Shown here one piece after another: positions 52,917 through 64,000 of a stretch of DNA of 64,000 nucleotides. The position numbers and the translations under genes are program-made. Every line of letters begins with the position of its first letter. Positions within the stretch are counted from its first letter, which is position 1. This stretch comes from Sarocladium kiliense. Lineage: Eukaryota; Ascomycota; Sordariomycetes; Hypocreales; Sarocladiaceae. Location of the stretch: the NCBI GenBank assembly GCA_030734395.1, contig JAUZTG010000041.1:1364001-1428000 (forward strand). The letters run 5' to 3'. The notes below the pieces were generated by a model that saw only the letters and a program-made list of their open reading frames with translations, did no database searches and was not told where the DNA came from.

Positions 52917-55161
52917 TGATGCATCTTCCCCCAGTCTCCTAATAGTTGATGCTTCAGGCCGAAGCATCGTGAGTCCCCTCGATTTTAGTAGACACACGGC
53001 CCTCCCTCCCGGGGGCTTGAACTAGGTAGCGTGGTCTCCGGATCCGGTTTTCCTCCACGTCCCCATCCCGGTGACCATTCTCGCTCTGCAGCACGCAATC
53101 CGAAAAGTGCCGATACCGGGTCCCGCCAAACGATTCACCGTTGACGACAAGACCAGGGGCAAAGGAAACCAAAATGGTGGGTGTGTGTTCTCTACGAACT
53201 ATTATGTTTACATGACGCATGGGCGCGGGTGGTGTCCCGCAGTCCAGCTCATTGGGAAAAAGTACGCTCGAAAGTTTAATCGTGGCAAGGGGGAAAGCTT
53301 GATCAACATGCCAAATGGTGATCGAGACGTCAGAGAGGGAGGCGAGATCGGAAATGTTTCCACAGTCTCTCTCTGTGCTCTTTGTCCCCAGAGCGGAACC
53401 GATTGGGGGTGGAGTAAGAAGGGAAGAGACTCCAACAAGAGTACTCAGGTACGTTTCTGAGGAGGAGAGCGGAGACAGAGCTGGAGACGCTGACTCGAGA
53501 GCAACTGCATGAGGTCCAATCAGTGACATGGCTTTGCTGAAAAGGGCAAGGGACTGCGTCGTTTAGTGGCCATGGCGCAGACAGAGTTGGGCTTGGGGGG
53601 GGAGGACGCGAAGGTGAGTTGAGTTTCTGGGGGAGACAGACAGACACAAGCGAGGCGATCTTGTGATTCTGCTGCTCACCGAGAGCATGGATGACGTGGA
53701 ACCAGTCCTGACAGTGTCATTGCAGAGGAAGCTTTACGTATCGTATCATCCCCCTCCGTAGGCTCTTGATGACCCAAGCAAAAGCAAGACGTAACGAACG
53801 CCCAGCCCCAGCCCAGCCAAGGCCAGCCCCAAAGAGTAAGAAACGGCCAAGAGGTGGTTTTATTCACCTAAACTAAAGCAACAGGCTGGGTCCACCTGAT
53901 CCCGTGGAGCAACTGGTTTGTGAGAGTGCCTCTCTCTCCCTCTCTCTCTTTCTCGTTATGGTCCAGGGGGTGTGTGCGTGTGGATGGCTAGTACCTACTG
54001 GACCAACCCTGAAGTTTTGCGTTTTTCTGGGTCCCTCCTCCATCCTTTCAGGACCAGGTCAGGGCGTAAGGTATCTTCCTGGATGGCATGTGAAGTGGTG
54101 TCTGGTCTCTCTGCAAGACACCTGCATCCTGCTGAGAGGGATTGCAGGGCAGCCAATGCGAACAATGTCTGTGCTTGTCTTGGGGGCATGTCATGTATGC
54201 TTATGTGTGAGAGAGAAACACAGTTGAAGGGATGAAAGCATTCCAACGGAACAGCACCCGAGCAAGAATCCCAGCCCTTAGGTACGTACAAAGTACATAA
54301 TTTAGAGAAAAAGCCCATTCTTGTCTAAATGGAGAGTAATTAGATGCAATTTTTTTTTCTGCATATCATGTGCGCGCGTTGGTGCGGCGTGCCCATGACC
54401 GCCCACATGCCCCCAGGCTGCCCAGGAGTAGGAGAAGGCACCATTTTTTAGGATTCCCACCCCCCTGCTTGGTTGGGAATAGCGAGGTCTTGTCCTGCTG
54501 CTGTTGCGTTTGTGGTTGGTCATGGAGAGCTGATGTTTAGCTTCCCATGCCTTCCGATCCGATCCTGCGGCGGCGTGTGTTTTCCTTGAGGCTTCTTCCG
54601 GTGCTTCGTCTGGACCGCGGGAAGTCATGTCCTCCTGTGCTGGTGGTGAACTTGAACTGTACTGCATGTGTACGTATGTACTCCGTAGGTAGCTATTAAT
54701 TATCGTGCTGGGGTCTAGGGCAACCTAATGCTTGAACGGCGGTCGAGCTATGGATTCCCAGCCTTGGCCTAAGATAGATTCTCCCTCCTCCACGAGTCCA
54801 CGAGTCCACGCCTAGTCCGTGACTCCATCTCTCGTCTGGCCTCCGAACTCGTACTGTAGCAAGGAATTCCATCGAACACCAGGTAGATAATTAGACCACG
54901 CCCCCCCCCTCCCCCGCCCACATGCCATCCGTCCATCCATTGATCCATCCATCATCCCCGGATTTCCTCTCCGCTCATTCTTAGTCTGTTGTTGACTCCG
55001 TCTTCTTTCTCCCTGACCGTGCCGACTCTTGGAAACTCTTGCTCCTCTTCCACACTTTGACTCACCCAGACTCAAAATCTCCAACTCCAGCTCCAACAAC
55101 GTCAACTCTCCCCCAGATCAAGACAAGACATACATACATACATCCTCTGAACACCATCTAC

Positions 55162-55206
55162 ATGCACTCTCTGTCCATCACTCGCATATCCTACTTGCTC
55201 AAGTAG
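55162..55206 (+). promoter_or_regulatory. Upstream ORF 1 in leader of CTF1-like gene
   Basis: A 14-codon ORF with ATG and TAG, 729 bp upstream of the main start codon. It is relevant only if transcription begins further upstream and no leader intron removes it. Confidence 0.35.
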
Positions 55207-55325
55207 ACAGCCACAGACAGACGTTGCCGAGCGCAGCAGCAGCAAATCCCCCACCAAAAGCCAGAACAGCCACGCGACCAGCACCAGCACCACACCACAG
55301 CAAAAAAACCGCTCCGTTCGCCCGG

Positions 55326-55430
55326 ATGACCAGCTTTACATCATCGTCTCATTGCCAACATTTCTCTTCACGATTCTCTTCCCGCACTAGACGCGATCGC
55401 AGGCATTCTCCTTGCATGAAACGTCAATAA
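55326..55430 (+). promoter_or_regulatory. Upstream ORF 2 in leader of CTF1-like gene
   Basis: A 34-codon ORF ending in TAA, 565 bp upstream of the main start. I noticed no further ATG between its end and the main ATG at 55891 apart from the main one itself. Confidence 0.35.
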
Positions 55431-55890
55431 GGCGGCTTTATTCTTTTGTTTTCTTTTTTTTTTTTTTTTGGCTTTTGTCTCGACCAGGGGACGAAGAGAG
55501 AGAGAGGGTGCAACACTAGACTGACGCAACTGAACTTCCTGGGACTCGTCTTTGGATTGGACGGACAAATACTTCCAGCAACTTCGCCAACGATTTACTA
55601 CGGCCGTCTACTGTGACGAGCCTCATTCGGAGCGCGCGCGTTACCAACGCAGCAGCAGCGACGAATTGATTGATTATCATCGGGAACATTCCTGTCTGAA
55701 ATAGACAGACAGATCGCCTTTCTCAACTTCTTCAGTTTCATCCAAGGACAAATCTCCACTCTACCGTCTTACGAACCTCTTTACGACTTGCTTTTCTTCA
55801 GCAAATACCAATACCAGAAAGACCAATCCAACACGCACACAAAAAAAAAAGGGCATCTATTCGTTTCTACTTGATTTCCAATACTTCATC

Positions 55891-58800
55891 ATGGCTCCTT
55901 CATCAACCAAGAGCTCCGACGGCACTCCCGGATCCCCAGCCTCGACCAAAGGAGGCGACAAGGACAGCAGCAGCAAGCACGGGAAGACCAAGCGCTCCGA
56001 CTCCAACAGCGATGCCAAAGTGACCAAGAGGCGAGCGGCGAGGGCGTGTGTCTCGTGCAGGGCGAGGAAGGTGAGGTGCGATGTGGTTGAGGGCGCGCCG
56101 TGTGGGAATTGCCGCTGGGATAATGTCGAAGTGAGTATTCTGAGGGCCATCTGGCTCTGCTTTTCGGACCTGTGATGGGGATGCTAATTTGAGTGTCTTT
56201 GCAGTGCGTTGTTCAGGAAAGCAGGAGACGCAAGTAAGTGACGATGCTTGATCCCCTTGGGCCTTTTTTCTTGCTTCTTCCCCTTCGCAATGCCTTCAAT
56301 TCCTCTGTCACTCGCTCATGCTCGCTTCTCTCGCCTGAGCGTCGGACTCCCTCATTCGCAACAATTACCCCAACCGAGTCATCCCCCAGGCGAAAAAACT
56401 TGCCTCGGGACAAAAACCCTCACCCGTCCTCCCCATCATCCCGCAATTTACAGATCCCTGCATCAATTCATCTTTCCCCCCAAAATTACACCCGCTGACT
56501 GAACACCCCCCCTTCTGCAGGAAAGCCCACCTCACGGCTGCCATGGCGGGGCAGGGCATCACAACCGAGGCTCAGCTTCGCTGTAAAACCAACAATCCCA
56601 GCGCGACCACGACTTCGACGAGCCCTGGCCCCGCGGCGGCGACGAATTCCACCGCCAACAATCAGCTTCCTGGAAGCAGCGCTGATTTGAGGAGACCCAG
56701 CAGTGCGTCTGTCATGAGCTCCAGTAGCTTGGATGCCGGGCAGGGGTTGTTGCCAACGCCGGGCGCGGATGGCCATGTGCCCCATATGTTGTGTAAGTGG
56801 CTTCATCTCCAATTCCCCCCCCCCCCCCCCCCCCCCCCCAACGTGGCCCCAACGTGGAGGTGAGAGTATGTGCCGAGGAGTACCACACTCTAGAAAATGT
56901 GAATTCCGCTCTGGGTCCATGACTCCGAATCCCGATGTGGAGAGGAGGGTCACGGAGCCGCCAGGGCAGGGTGGACATGATCGATGATCGTCATGGGCTT
57001 TCACATGTCAACCTCACCTCAAGCGCTGAATCCCTTCCCGACTCTCCTACAGCTTTTCTCACACCCTCCTCCACAAATAACACAGTTCACATGATTCTCA
57101 CATGACGAAACCTCCCCTGCTGACCGCAATTCCTAATCACAGACCAACGCTCTGGATACCGCCACGACTCCATTGCCCTCAGTACCATCGCCCCGTCCGA
57201 GACCTCTCGTCACTGGTCCAACGCCAGCACCCAGCCACCACCGCTCTTCGCTGACACCTCTCGCACCGCCCAATTCCTCTCGTCTCTTGAGGAACACGAC
57301 GCTGCCGCCCAGCTACCTGCCTTCGTCCGTCCTCTGCCTTCCAAGATCGCTGCCGAGGATGTGGGCTACCTCTTCGCCAAGGGTGCGCTCAGCTTGCCTG
57401 CCGTGCCGCTGCAGAATGCGCTGCTGCAGGCGTATGTCGAGTATGTGCATCCGTACATGCCGTTGATGGACCTGCACAGCTTCTTGAATGTGGTGAATAG
57501 CCGTGATGGCCTCAATGGGCAGTGCAGTCTGTTCCTGTATCATGCTGTCATGTTTGTGGCTACGGCCTTTGTCGATATGAAATATCTGCGTGAGGCTGGC
57601 TATAGCACGCGTAAAGCTGCTCGCAAAGCCTTCTTCCAGAAGACAAGGGTAAGGTTCTAGGAGCCCAAGATATCCTCAGGAATGTGTGTACTTACACGAC
57701 TGCAGTTGCTCTACGACTTCGACTACGAGCTTGACCGCCTTATTCTCGTCCAGGCCCTCCTCCTCATGACCTACTGGTACGAGACTCCCGACGACCAGAA
57801 AGACACTTGGCACTGGATGGGTGTCGCCATCTCCCTCGCCCACACCATCGGTCTGCATCGCAACCCAGGAACAACCTCTATGGCTCCCCCACGTCAGAAG
57901 CTCTGGAAGCGCATCTGGTGGTCGTGCTTCATGCGTGACCGCCTGATCGCCTTGGGCATGCGCCGACCGACGAGGATAAAGGACGAGGACTTCGACGTCC
58001 CGCAACTTGAGGAGGATGACTTTGAGATCCAGGCCTTGCCGGATAACATCACTGTCATCCCGCCTGAGTGTGCTCTCATGCGCGATGTTGCCATGCAGCG
58101 CGAATTGGCCGTCATGTGTATCTACAAGGCTAAGCTTTGCGTCACGATCAGCCATATGCTCAAGGCGCAGTATTCGGTGCTGATTCGTGATCACATGAAG
58201 CCTGAGAACACGACCAACAGCACCATGATGCTGTTCCCGAATAAGGAGATGGACAACCTGGATAAGATCAACGAGGTCGATATGGAACTCCTAGCCTGGG
58301 CCGAGTCCTTACCGGCTTGCTGCCAGTACCGCACGCTCACACCGATGGATGTGCAGAATGGCAAGTCTACAATGGCTGTTCAGCGCACCCTTCTGCACAT
58401 GGTCTACTACACCACCATTTCGGCTTTGCACCGTCCGCAATTCCTGCCTTCATCTCCGCTGCGCATCCCCACGGCCTCAAGGTCCGTGCAGGAGATGTCG
58501 CGCGTACGCGTGCGTGGTGCTGCCATGCACATCACTCGTATGGCCACTGAGCTGCACCACTTGCGTCTCGAGCGTTATCTCCCTACGACCGGTGTGACGG
58601 TCATCCTTCCGGCTATGATCATCCACCTGTTGGAGATGAAGAACCCTGCCGTGGAAGCGCGAGAGCGTGCCACTAGGGGCTTCCGGCAGTGCATGCGTGT
58701 CATGGAGAAGCTGCGCGAGGTTTATGCCGCCGCAGACTACGCGACTGGCTTCCTCGACGCTGCGCTCAAAAAGGCCGCCATCAATGTCAACCCCAACATT

Positions 58801-59370
58801 GCACCATCATCACTCGCGATCCTCAAGTCTGTCACCAACTACAGTGCACAGACCCCACCACCAGACAACCTCCCATACATGACCGCGTCAGAAACTCTCT
58901 TCAACGAGAAACCTTCCACCGAAGGCCGTATGCCCATGATGCCCCCAGAGACCATCAACGGCGCCGCCCTCGACCTCTCAAGCGGCAGCACCGGAAGCGC
59001 CAACGCCCCCGCCGGCGCAAACTCCCCGCCCCACACCGACCTCGGCTCAGCAGCAGACCTCACCCCCAGTGCAAGCGGAGGCTCGGACGTTGGCGGAAGC
59101 GGCGGCGTGGAACAGCTGGACGCGATGGACCTGGACTTCATGCAGGGCCACGACGAGTTCGACTGGAATGCCGTCGCGGGCACGGACTTTGACGTCGACC
59201 AGTGGCTGCAGTTCCCACCGGAGGGTGTGAACGGCGGTGAAGAGGGACCGAATGCTGCGGTGGCTGGTGCGATGAGGAGGGATCAGGATGTGGTGATGGC
59301 GACGGGGCAGAGTGTCGGCTGGGATGGAAACACAATGGCGGAGAGGAGGGACGCTGCTGCCATTGCCTAA
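55891..59370 (+). CDS. CTF1/FarA-type Zn2Cys6 regulator of fatty-acid and cutinase genes
   Basis: Five exons: 55891-56130, 56205-56233 (29-nt microexon), 56521-56792, 57143-57648 and 57706-59370; 903 aa. The zinc cluster ACVSCRARKVRCDVVEGAPC plus GNCRWDNVEC and ESRRRKK is the unmistakable CTF1/Far signature, with the cluster's last cysteine supplied by the microexon. The fungal_trans domain (YVEYVHPYMPLMDLHSFL, DRLILVQALLLMTYWYE, KRIWWSCFMRDRLIALG) lies at about residues 260-620 and an acidic Ser/Gly tail closes the protein. Far/CTF1 factors bind CCTCGG elements and activate beta-oxidation, lipase and cutinase genes when fatty acids are present. The third intron is 350 bp and carries a C25 run, unlike the roughly 60-bp introns elsewhere here. 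Confidence 0.95.
56815..56839. repeat. C25 homopolymer in an intron
   Basis: Twenty-five consecutive C residues in the third intron of the CTF1-like gene; the longest homopolymer in the window. The count may be affected by sequencing error. Confidence 0.85.
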
Positions 59371-61078
59371 GCGTTGAGGGCTTTTTGATTCGGGAGAAAA
59401 AGTGTTTTGATTCCTTGGGTGTTCGTGTGTGTTTTGTTTTCTGTCGTGTGTTTGATATGGTGGATCTTGTTTGCATGATAACGAAACTCACTCATATTGG
59501 CGTCTTGGGGTTGAGAATGGGATGGGTTTTCCTGGATCAACGGGACGAACGGAGTTATTTCTTTGTTTCTGACGGGAATCTATATTTCTTATAACTTCAA
59601 ATGATGATCCTTTCTTATACATGATGTGGTCACTTGTGCTGAAAGCCGGTTTTGCTGTGAGCCAGATGACGCAAATGGAGGATGTTGGACAACGTGGTGG
59701 TGAGGGCATCGTATGTTCAGAATTGGGTGGATGCTGGGAAACCCCCTCAGATAGTCAAGTGTCCCAAGTGCACAGGACTTTGATAGACTCTGATCTTCAC
59801 TCATTCCTAAGGTACCCTTTACACGTGCCTTTCGCAGTTTCTTGTCTCACACGATCAAAACATTGTGCCATGTCTCTTGTGTGAATGCATGTTCAGGCCA
59901 GTGATACGGGAGTGAATGCAATGCAGCTGTACATATCTCTCGCCCATCCATCCCATCCTGACTGAATCTCATCTTATGAAAATCCCCATCTGAATATGAT
60001 CCTCATTTTACCACGTTTTTCCCAGCAATGAGAGTGCTCCTGGTCACTGCTGACCATGTCTGCCTCCACCAGCAATCGAAATTGGACCCTGAGACCCCTG
60101 ACGCCGGCCCCTGGTACAAGCGCTGTTGCTACTCCTGCCAGTCAGGGTGCTCGATCGTTAGAGGGTGGTACACCGGCTGTCCACCATGTCACCACACAAT
60201 CCGAGGTATCGCTTGTTAAGCACAAAGCACAACCACGGCAATCACCACGCCCATCACCACCGAAGCCACACGCACGGCCACACGCGACGCCACGGCGACG
60301 CCCAGCCTCATCACCACCAGCCTCATCTCCATCTCCCCATCAACACCACCATCACCAACAAGGGCATCGTGCCACGCCCATCCTCTCCTTTGCTTCTTCC
60401 TTTCTCTCCTTCGCTTCCGCCCTTCTTTTCCCTCCCCAATCGCCGCTCTCTCGCCCCGATCCGCCATCCTCATCAACTCCAGACCTTGAATCCACTCCGG
60501 AAAACGCACTGACCTCACACTGTCGTCGACGGCTTCCCGCGTCAAACCACCACCGCGTCCTTGCACATAATTCGCTTGTTTCGGAGCAGTTTGTCCCTCC
60601 TAATCTTCATCCTCGTCGCACATCTCGACACGAAGCCTCCACCAGCAAACACCATCCTTTCGACTTCTTGCAAACATACCACGCTCCGTTTGTCGCCGGT
60701 TCTTCGTTTGTTGGGGTTCCTCAGCGCGCTTCTCTACTTCATTGGTCCGTTCGGTTAGCATCGCCATCGTTTGTGTTCGAAGCGGCAATCATCCCAAATC
60801 CTTCTACGGCTCGCCATGACGTTGCGGTTTGTCTGAGACAACGCTTGTCATCCCCTCCGCCCCGCAAGACGAACAACTATCGGACAGAAAGGCAAACGAA
60901 CGCACCACCGACCCGACTGCTTCTCGACTATGATATACCTTCGCGCAGCACGACACTTCAGAGCGACGATATTCTCCCCCGATGCATGAAGGAGGATCAT
61001 GGTGCCCGATGCCAGTGCATCCCCGATCAAGTCACCACCAACGCCACACTTCCCCAGACCCCATCTCCATTCCAAGCG
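59371..61078. other. 1.7-kb region upstream of the Kar9-like gene
   Basis: It contains the 3' UTR of the CTF1-like gene. From 60056 an ATG opens a frame that runs without a stop into the Kar9-like gene, adding 341 Pro/Ser/His-rich residues. That stretch looks like translated leader or promoter rather than conserved protein. Confidence 0.5.
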
Positions 61079-63925
61079 ATGAACGATCCGCCCCAGCTTC
61101 TCCGGCCCACGAGGCAGCTCGCCAGCCATTCCCCGACCCGTCATCGACATACTGCATCCGTCTCTGACGACTTCCTTCTGCAGCTTGCACCTCACTCTGC
61201 TGTCGATGCCCTCACGTCCGCGACAGGCAGCCTTCGGGCTTGTCTTGATGGCGCGTCAGCCTCAGAACGAGACTTCACAATGCGCACTGCTGTGGCGTCG
61301 AAAATGATCTGGAGTTGGGTTCAAGAGCTGAGTGAGTGGTCGTGGCCAAAGCAAGGCGGAGCGGCAGGGTTTGAGGCGCCGGATTCCAGGCGGAAGAAGC
61401 CTTCGGTTCACGTCACAGGCCCGGAAGAGGAAGAGAAGGAGCAGGAGTATATGGGCAGCTTGCGAGCTGAGGATGTTGCGTTGTACGAAGCGAGGATCGA
61501 GACGATACACCAGGATATGTTGGAGTTGGAGGTTGAGGATATCAAGTCACACGTCCTTTCAGATCACATCCTTCCACTATCAAGACCGAGCACACCAATG
61601 TCCGGCCTGAGCAGAAGCAGCACTCTGATGTCCGTCAGCAGCAGCTACAACAAGATGGAGGACCTTTCCGCGGCCATCACAGCCATCGTCATCCAGACGC
61701 TGCCCAACCTAGCAAAGCTATCACGCCTACTACAAATTTGGAGCACCAGGCTGCGCGTCCTGCAGCAGGTTCCCCGCCTTCTACTGGCCATCGAAGATGC
61801 CGAGGTGGCACTGCTGTCTGGCTGGAACGCCATCACTGCCCCCGCAAAGATGTCCCAGCAGCAAGCTACAGGCAACACCCCAAACTCGACCCTATCAAGA
61901 GAGCACTACGCCGTGATGAGAGGAGTCATCGAGAAGAAGGTCAGTACGGGCGGGCGTATAGCCGATCACATGCTTGACTGTCTGGAGGGCCAGGCGGATA
62001 CATTACCCGATGAGTGGCTGGATAGGCTTGAGAAGGTCGAGCAGGACTATGTGGAGTGGATAGCTGCTTGTGAAAGACGGGTGCAAGAGACGGAGTGGAA
62101 GCAGGCAACTACAACTACGACGATGCAGGACGAAACTTCTCGGGATACCAAGGCGATTACGAACCAGGAGGTCGGCGGCGGAGTCCGGGAAAACGGTGAA
62201 AAGCATACCGAAGGCCAAAAGGAGCCTTTCGAGGAAAAGAGTGTGGCTGTTAGCGACACACACCAGACAGCCACCACAAACTCTACAGACGGCGTTGCCC
62301 AGGTTTCAGTCGAGAAGCTCACCGAGCCGGGACAACCTCGCCAGCTTGAGGATGGGGCTCCATCCGCTGTGCATAATACTGATGATGTAGACACTCATCA
62401 ACCAGTTTCAAGTCTGGATGGCGCCGCCAGCGACTCTTCGACACCATCCCTCGCTCCGTCCTTGCCAATCGTTGCAATTGCAGCAGTTGATGCAGAGCCC
62501 AACGGTCACACATTCATTAAGGACCCGGCTCTGGATGAGGACTCGGCATACCCTGACCTGGATGATGAGCTCGACTTGCCACCCCTGCGGTCTGATTCGC
62601 GACGCAATAGCGATGCATCGCAAACGTCGACTGTTTTGCACGGGGCATCCAGCCACTTCGAAGGCAGCGATATGCCTGAAATATCAGCTTCGCCAGATAT
62701 TGTTCGCACGCAGATCAGGGAAGCTGAGTACATTGGTACCAGTCCGCCCAGTTCTCCTCCACTACCGCAAGAGGATGAGCCAGAAAAGATGTCTAAACCC
62801 GCAGATATCTCTGTCATTGGGACGGTGCCCGAGGACGAGGAAATACCACGGACACCGCTCGATGGATCATTTGTGGACGATTATGATGATTCCTTCTCAG
62901 TATCTGAGGCGGCTGTGGGTAGCCCAAGTAAACGCCGAGAAAGCTCAGGAGATATCCAACTTCGCCAGCAGATCAGCCAGATTATCGAGAGCATCCCTGC
63001 CAAGATCAAGTTGACCAATGAGGTTCCCAACGTCAACCTTAACCCGCCGGATCTACAGCTGCCAAAGATGCGCAAGAAGCCATCTATTGATCGCTTTAAG
63101 AGGAGCGGGTCAGCCCTGTCGACAGTATCATCTCGCTCCGGAACGCCAGCTTTCACATTATCGCCGGCGAAGAACGCGAGGCCGTCAAGAGCGCAGAGGG
63201 GCCAGCAGGAGATCAAGGTCTACCATCTCTCTCGGTCGACTGGCGAGGCACCTATCAAGCTCTTCATCCGATGTGTTGGCGAGAATGGAGAGAGAGTCAT
63301 GGTCAGGGTCGGCGGAGGGTGGGCTGATTTGAGCGAGTACCTCAAAGAATATGCCAGCCATCATAAGAGACGCTCTGCTGCGGCTGATGGACCTAAGGTT
63401 GAAGTCCGGGATGTCCCTCGCGTGGCCAGTGGCCGTGCAACAGCCATTGGATCTAGTCCTCCCAGTCGCCCCGGCTCAGCTCTCGACTCACCCCTAACAC
63501 CTCTCAATGTCCGTAAGCCTCGTCGCAGCAGTGGCGCATTCGGCAATGAGGCCCCTCGTCTGCTCCCTCGCACGCCAGCAGCGGCCGGTGCAGACGACAG
63601 CCTTGGTGCCATCCCACAATCCGAAGAGTCCATGCGCTCGCGGTCAAGCTCCCGCCTTAGCTGGGTGGAAGACGACAGCTCGTTCCTGGGTCTCGCGGGT
63701 CCATCTGGCAAGCGCGTCGAGATGAGTGAGGAGAACAAGGCTTGGGTGGAGAGTGTCAAGGAGAAGGTTCGACTGGCTAGTGGAGAGAGAAGGGTTCCGC
63801 CTTTGGGTGCTACTGGTGCCTCTTCGGATGAGGTGAACAGCAATAAAGGGAGGTTTGGAGAGCTGGGGAAAGTTGGTGGAACGAAAAGGCTGTTCAGGAA
63901 GACTGAAGATATTCGGAAGAAGTAA
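61079..63925 (+). CDS. Kar9-like spindle-positioning protein with GAS2-type domain
   Basis: Single exon, 948 aa from the ATG at 61079, the methionine that best precedes the conserved start (SVSDDFLLQLAPHSAVDALTSATG). The Kar9 helical domain covers about residues 40-340: ASERDFTMRTAVASKMIWSWVQELSEW, then LPNLAKLSRLLQIWSTRLRVL and AIEDAEVALLSGWNAI. A disordered acidic linker leads to a compact segment at about 715-765 (QEIKVYHLSRSTG, KLFIRCVGENGERVMVRVGGGWADLSEYL) with the GAS2-type microtubule-binding signature. Kar9 links cytoplasmic microtubule ends (via Bim1/EB1) to myosin V for spindle orientation. The Ser/Arg/Pro-rich tail fits microtubule binding. The frame is open upstream to 60056; the longer start is possible but less likely. 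Confidence 0.88.
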   Translation: MNDPPQLLRPTRQLASHSPTRHRHTASVSDDFLLQLAPHSAVDALTSATGSLRACLDGASASERDFTMRTAVASKMIWSWVQELSEWSWPKQGGAAGFEAPDSRRKKPSVHVTGPEEEEKEQEYMGSLRAEDVALYEARIETIHQDMLELEVEDIKSHVLSDHILPLSRPSTPMSGLSRSSTLMSVSSSYNKMEDLSAAITAIVIQTLPNLAKLSRLLQIWSTRLRVLQQVPRLLLAIEDAEVALLSGWNAITAPAKMSQQQATGNTPNSTLSREHYAVMRGVIEKKVSTGGRIADHMLDCLEGQADTLPDEWLDRLEKVEQDYVEWIAACERRVQETEWKQATTTTTMQDETSRDTKAITNQEVGGGVRENGEKHTEGQKEPFEEKSVAVSDTHQTATTNSTDGVAQVSVEKLTEPGQPRQLEDGAPSAVHNTDDVDTHQPVSSLDGAASDSSTPSLAPSLPIVAIAAVDAEPNGHTFIKDPALDEDSAYPDLDDELDLPPLRSDSRRNSDASQTSTVLHGASSHFEGSDMPEISASPDIVRTQIREAEYIGTSPPSSPPLPQEDEPEKMSKPADISVIGTVPEDEEIPRTPLDGSFVDDYDDSFSVSEAAVGSPSKRRESSGDIQLRQQISQIIESIPAKIKLTNEVPNVNLNPPDLQLPKMRKKPSIDRFKRSGSALSTVSSRSGTPAFTLSPAKNARPSRAQRGQQEIKVYHLSRSTGEAPIKLFIRCVGENGERVMVRVGGGWADLSEYLKEYASHHKRRSAAADGPKVEVRDVPRVASGRATAIGSSPPSRPGSALDSPLTPLNVRKPRRSSGAFGNEAPRLLPRTPAAAGADDSLGAIPQSEESMRSRSSSRLSWVEDDSSFLGLAGPSGKRVEMSEENKAWVESVKEKVRLASGERRVPPLGATGASSDEVNSNKGRFGELGKVGGTKRLFRKTEDIRKK

Positions 63926-64000
63926 GTTCCTCCGTGTACACCAAAAGGGGAGATGAAGCGTGCAAGATGCATGGGCTTGGGGGTTATCATCATCATGGCA
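63926..64000. other. Window end, 3' flank of the Kar9-like gene
   Basis: Seventy-five bases after the stop codon; probable 3' UTR. Nothing else can be said. Confidence 0.4.

Larger units (their letters stand above)
51473..55890. other. 4.4-kb gene-poor region and long leader of CTF1-like gene
   Basis: No gene was supported. It holds a pentamer array (52591-52620), a 55-bp alternating purine-pyrimidine tract (52862-52916), short C and T runs, and CT/CA-rich leader sequence from about 54950 with two small upstream open reading frames. An ATG-initiated minus-strand frame of 191 codons (52954-53529) shows no family signature. Confidence 0.55.

Noticed and set aside
52954..53529. ATG-started 191-codon minus-strand frame
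   Set aside because: Of the chance ORFs it is the most protein-like, but no signal peptide, motif or neighbouring exon supports it.
60216..60566. Short Arg/Glu-rich minus-strand frame upstream of the Kar9-like gene
   Set aside because: Complement of CT-rich leader DNA; no start context or family match.
1..64000. CRISPR arrays, bacterial operons, IS elements or integrated viral genes
   Set aside because: No regularly spaced repeats, no transposase, integrase, reverse transcriptase or capsid-like proteins were recognised.

Overview
This is nuclear DNA from a filamentous ascomycete (Pezizomycotina). The evidence is many short spliceosomal introns (about 47-95 bp, GT-AG, with CTRAY-like branch points), both strands used about equally, eukaryotic ribosomal proteins and mitochondrial EF-Tu, Zn2Cys6 transcription factors, a FarA/CTF1-type regulator and fungus-only families (Pga2, Kar9, Dsc1/Tul1). 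A member of the Dothideomycetes is my best guess, but the sequence alone does not prove the class. All gene models below were spliced by eye from motif continuity and reading-frame arithmetic.

Layout. 1-4.1 kb: no supportable gene, and a texture unlike the other intergenic DNA. 4.2-6.6 kb: Zn2Cys6 regulator. 6.85-15.7 kb: a dense housekeeping block with Dsc1/Tul1 E3 ligase (-), an HSBP1-like coiled-coil protein (+), a tigA/ERp38-type protein disulfide isomerase (-), ribosomal protein S29 (+), mitochondrial EF-Tu (-) and Pga2 (+). 16.2-23.5 kb: a fluoroacetate-dehalogenase-like hydrolase (-), a large disordered protein with three CxxC pairs (+) and ribosomal protein L4 (+).

23.8-38.8 kb is the most cluster-like part: an Aro8-type aminotransferase (-), an amidase (-), a homeodomain plus C2H2 transcription factor (-), an Mtr-like amino-acid permease (+), an ACMSD-like amidohydrolase (+), a 2-oxoglutarate/Fe(II) oxygenase (+) and a flavin monooxygenase (-). 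It has a regulator, a transporter and several tailoring or catabolic enzymes but no PKS, NRPS or terpene synthase. I read it as a candidate catabolic or modification locus for an amino-acid-derived compound. This is inference.

39.3-43.7 kb: a very acidic protein with a C-terminal telomeric single-strand-binding (POT1/Cdc13-type) domain. 43.7-46.4 kb: no gene seen. 46.4-49 kb: malic enzyme with a long Ser-rich N-terminus. 49-55.9 kb: gene-poor, with a disabled secreted-protein pseudogene, microsatellites and the long leader of the next gene. 55.9-59.4 kb: CTF1/FarA-type fatty-acid/cutin regulator. 61.1-63.9 kb: Kar9-like spindle-positioning protein.

The palindrome TCACGTGA lies upstream of S29, L4 and mitochondrial EF-Tu and also in the homeodomain/permease divergent promoter. 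It is a plausible shared regulatory site.
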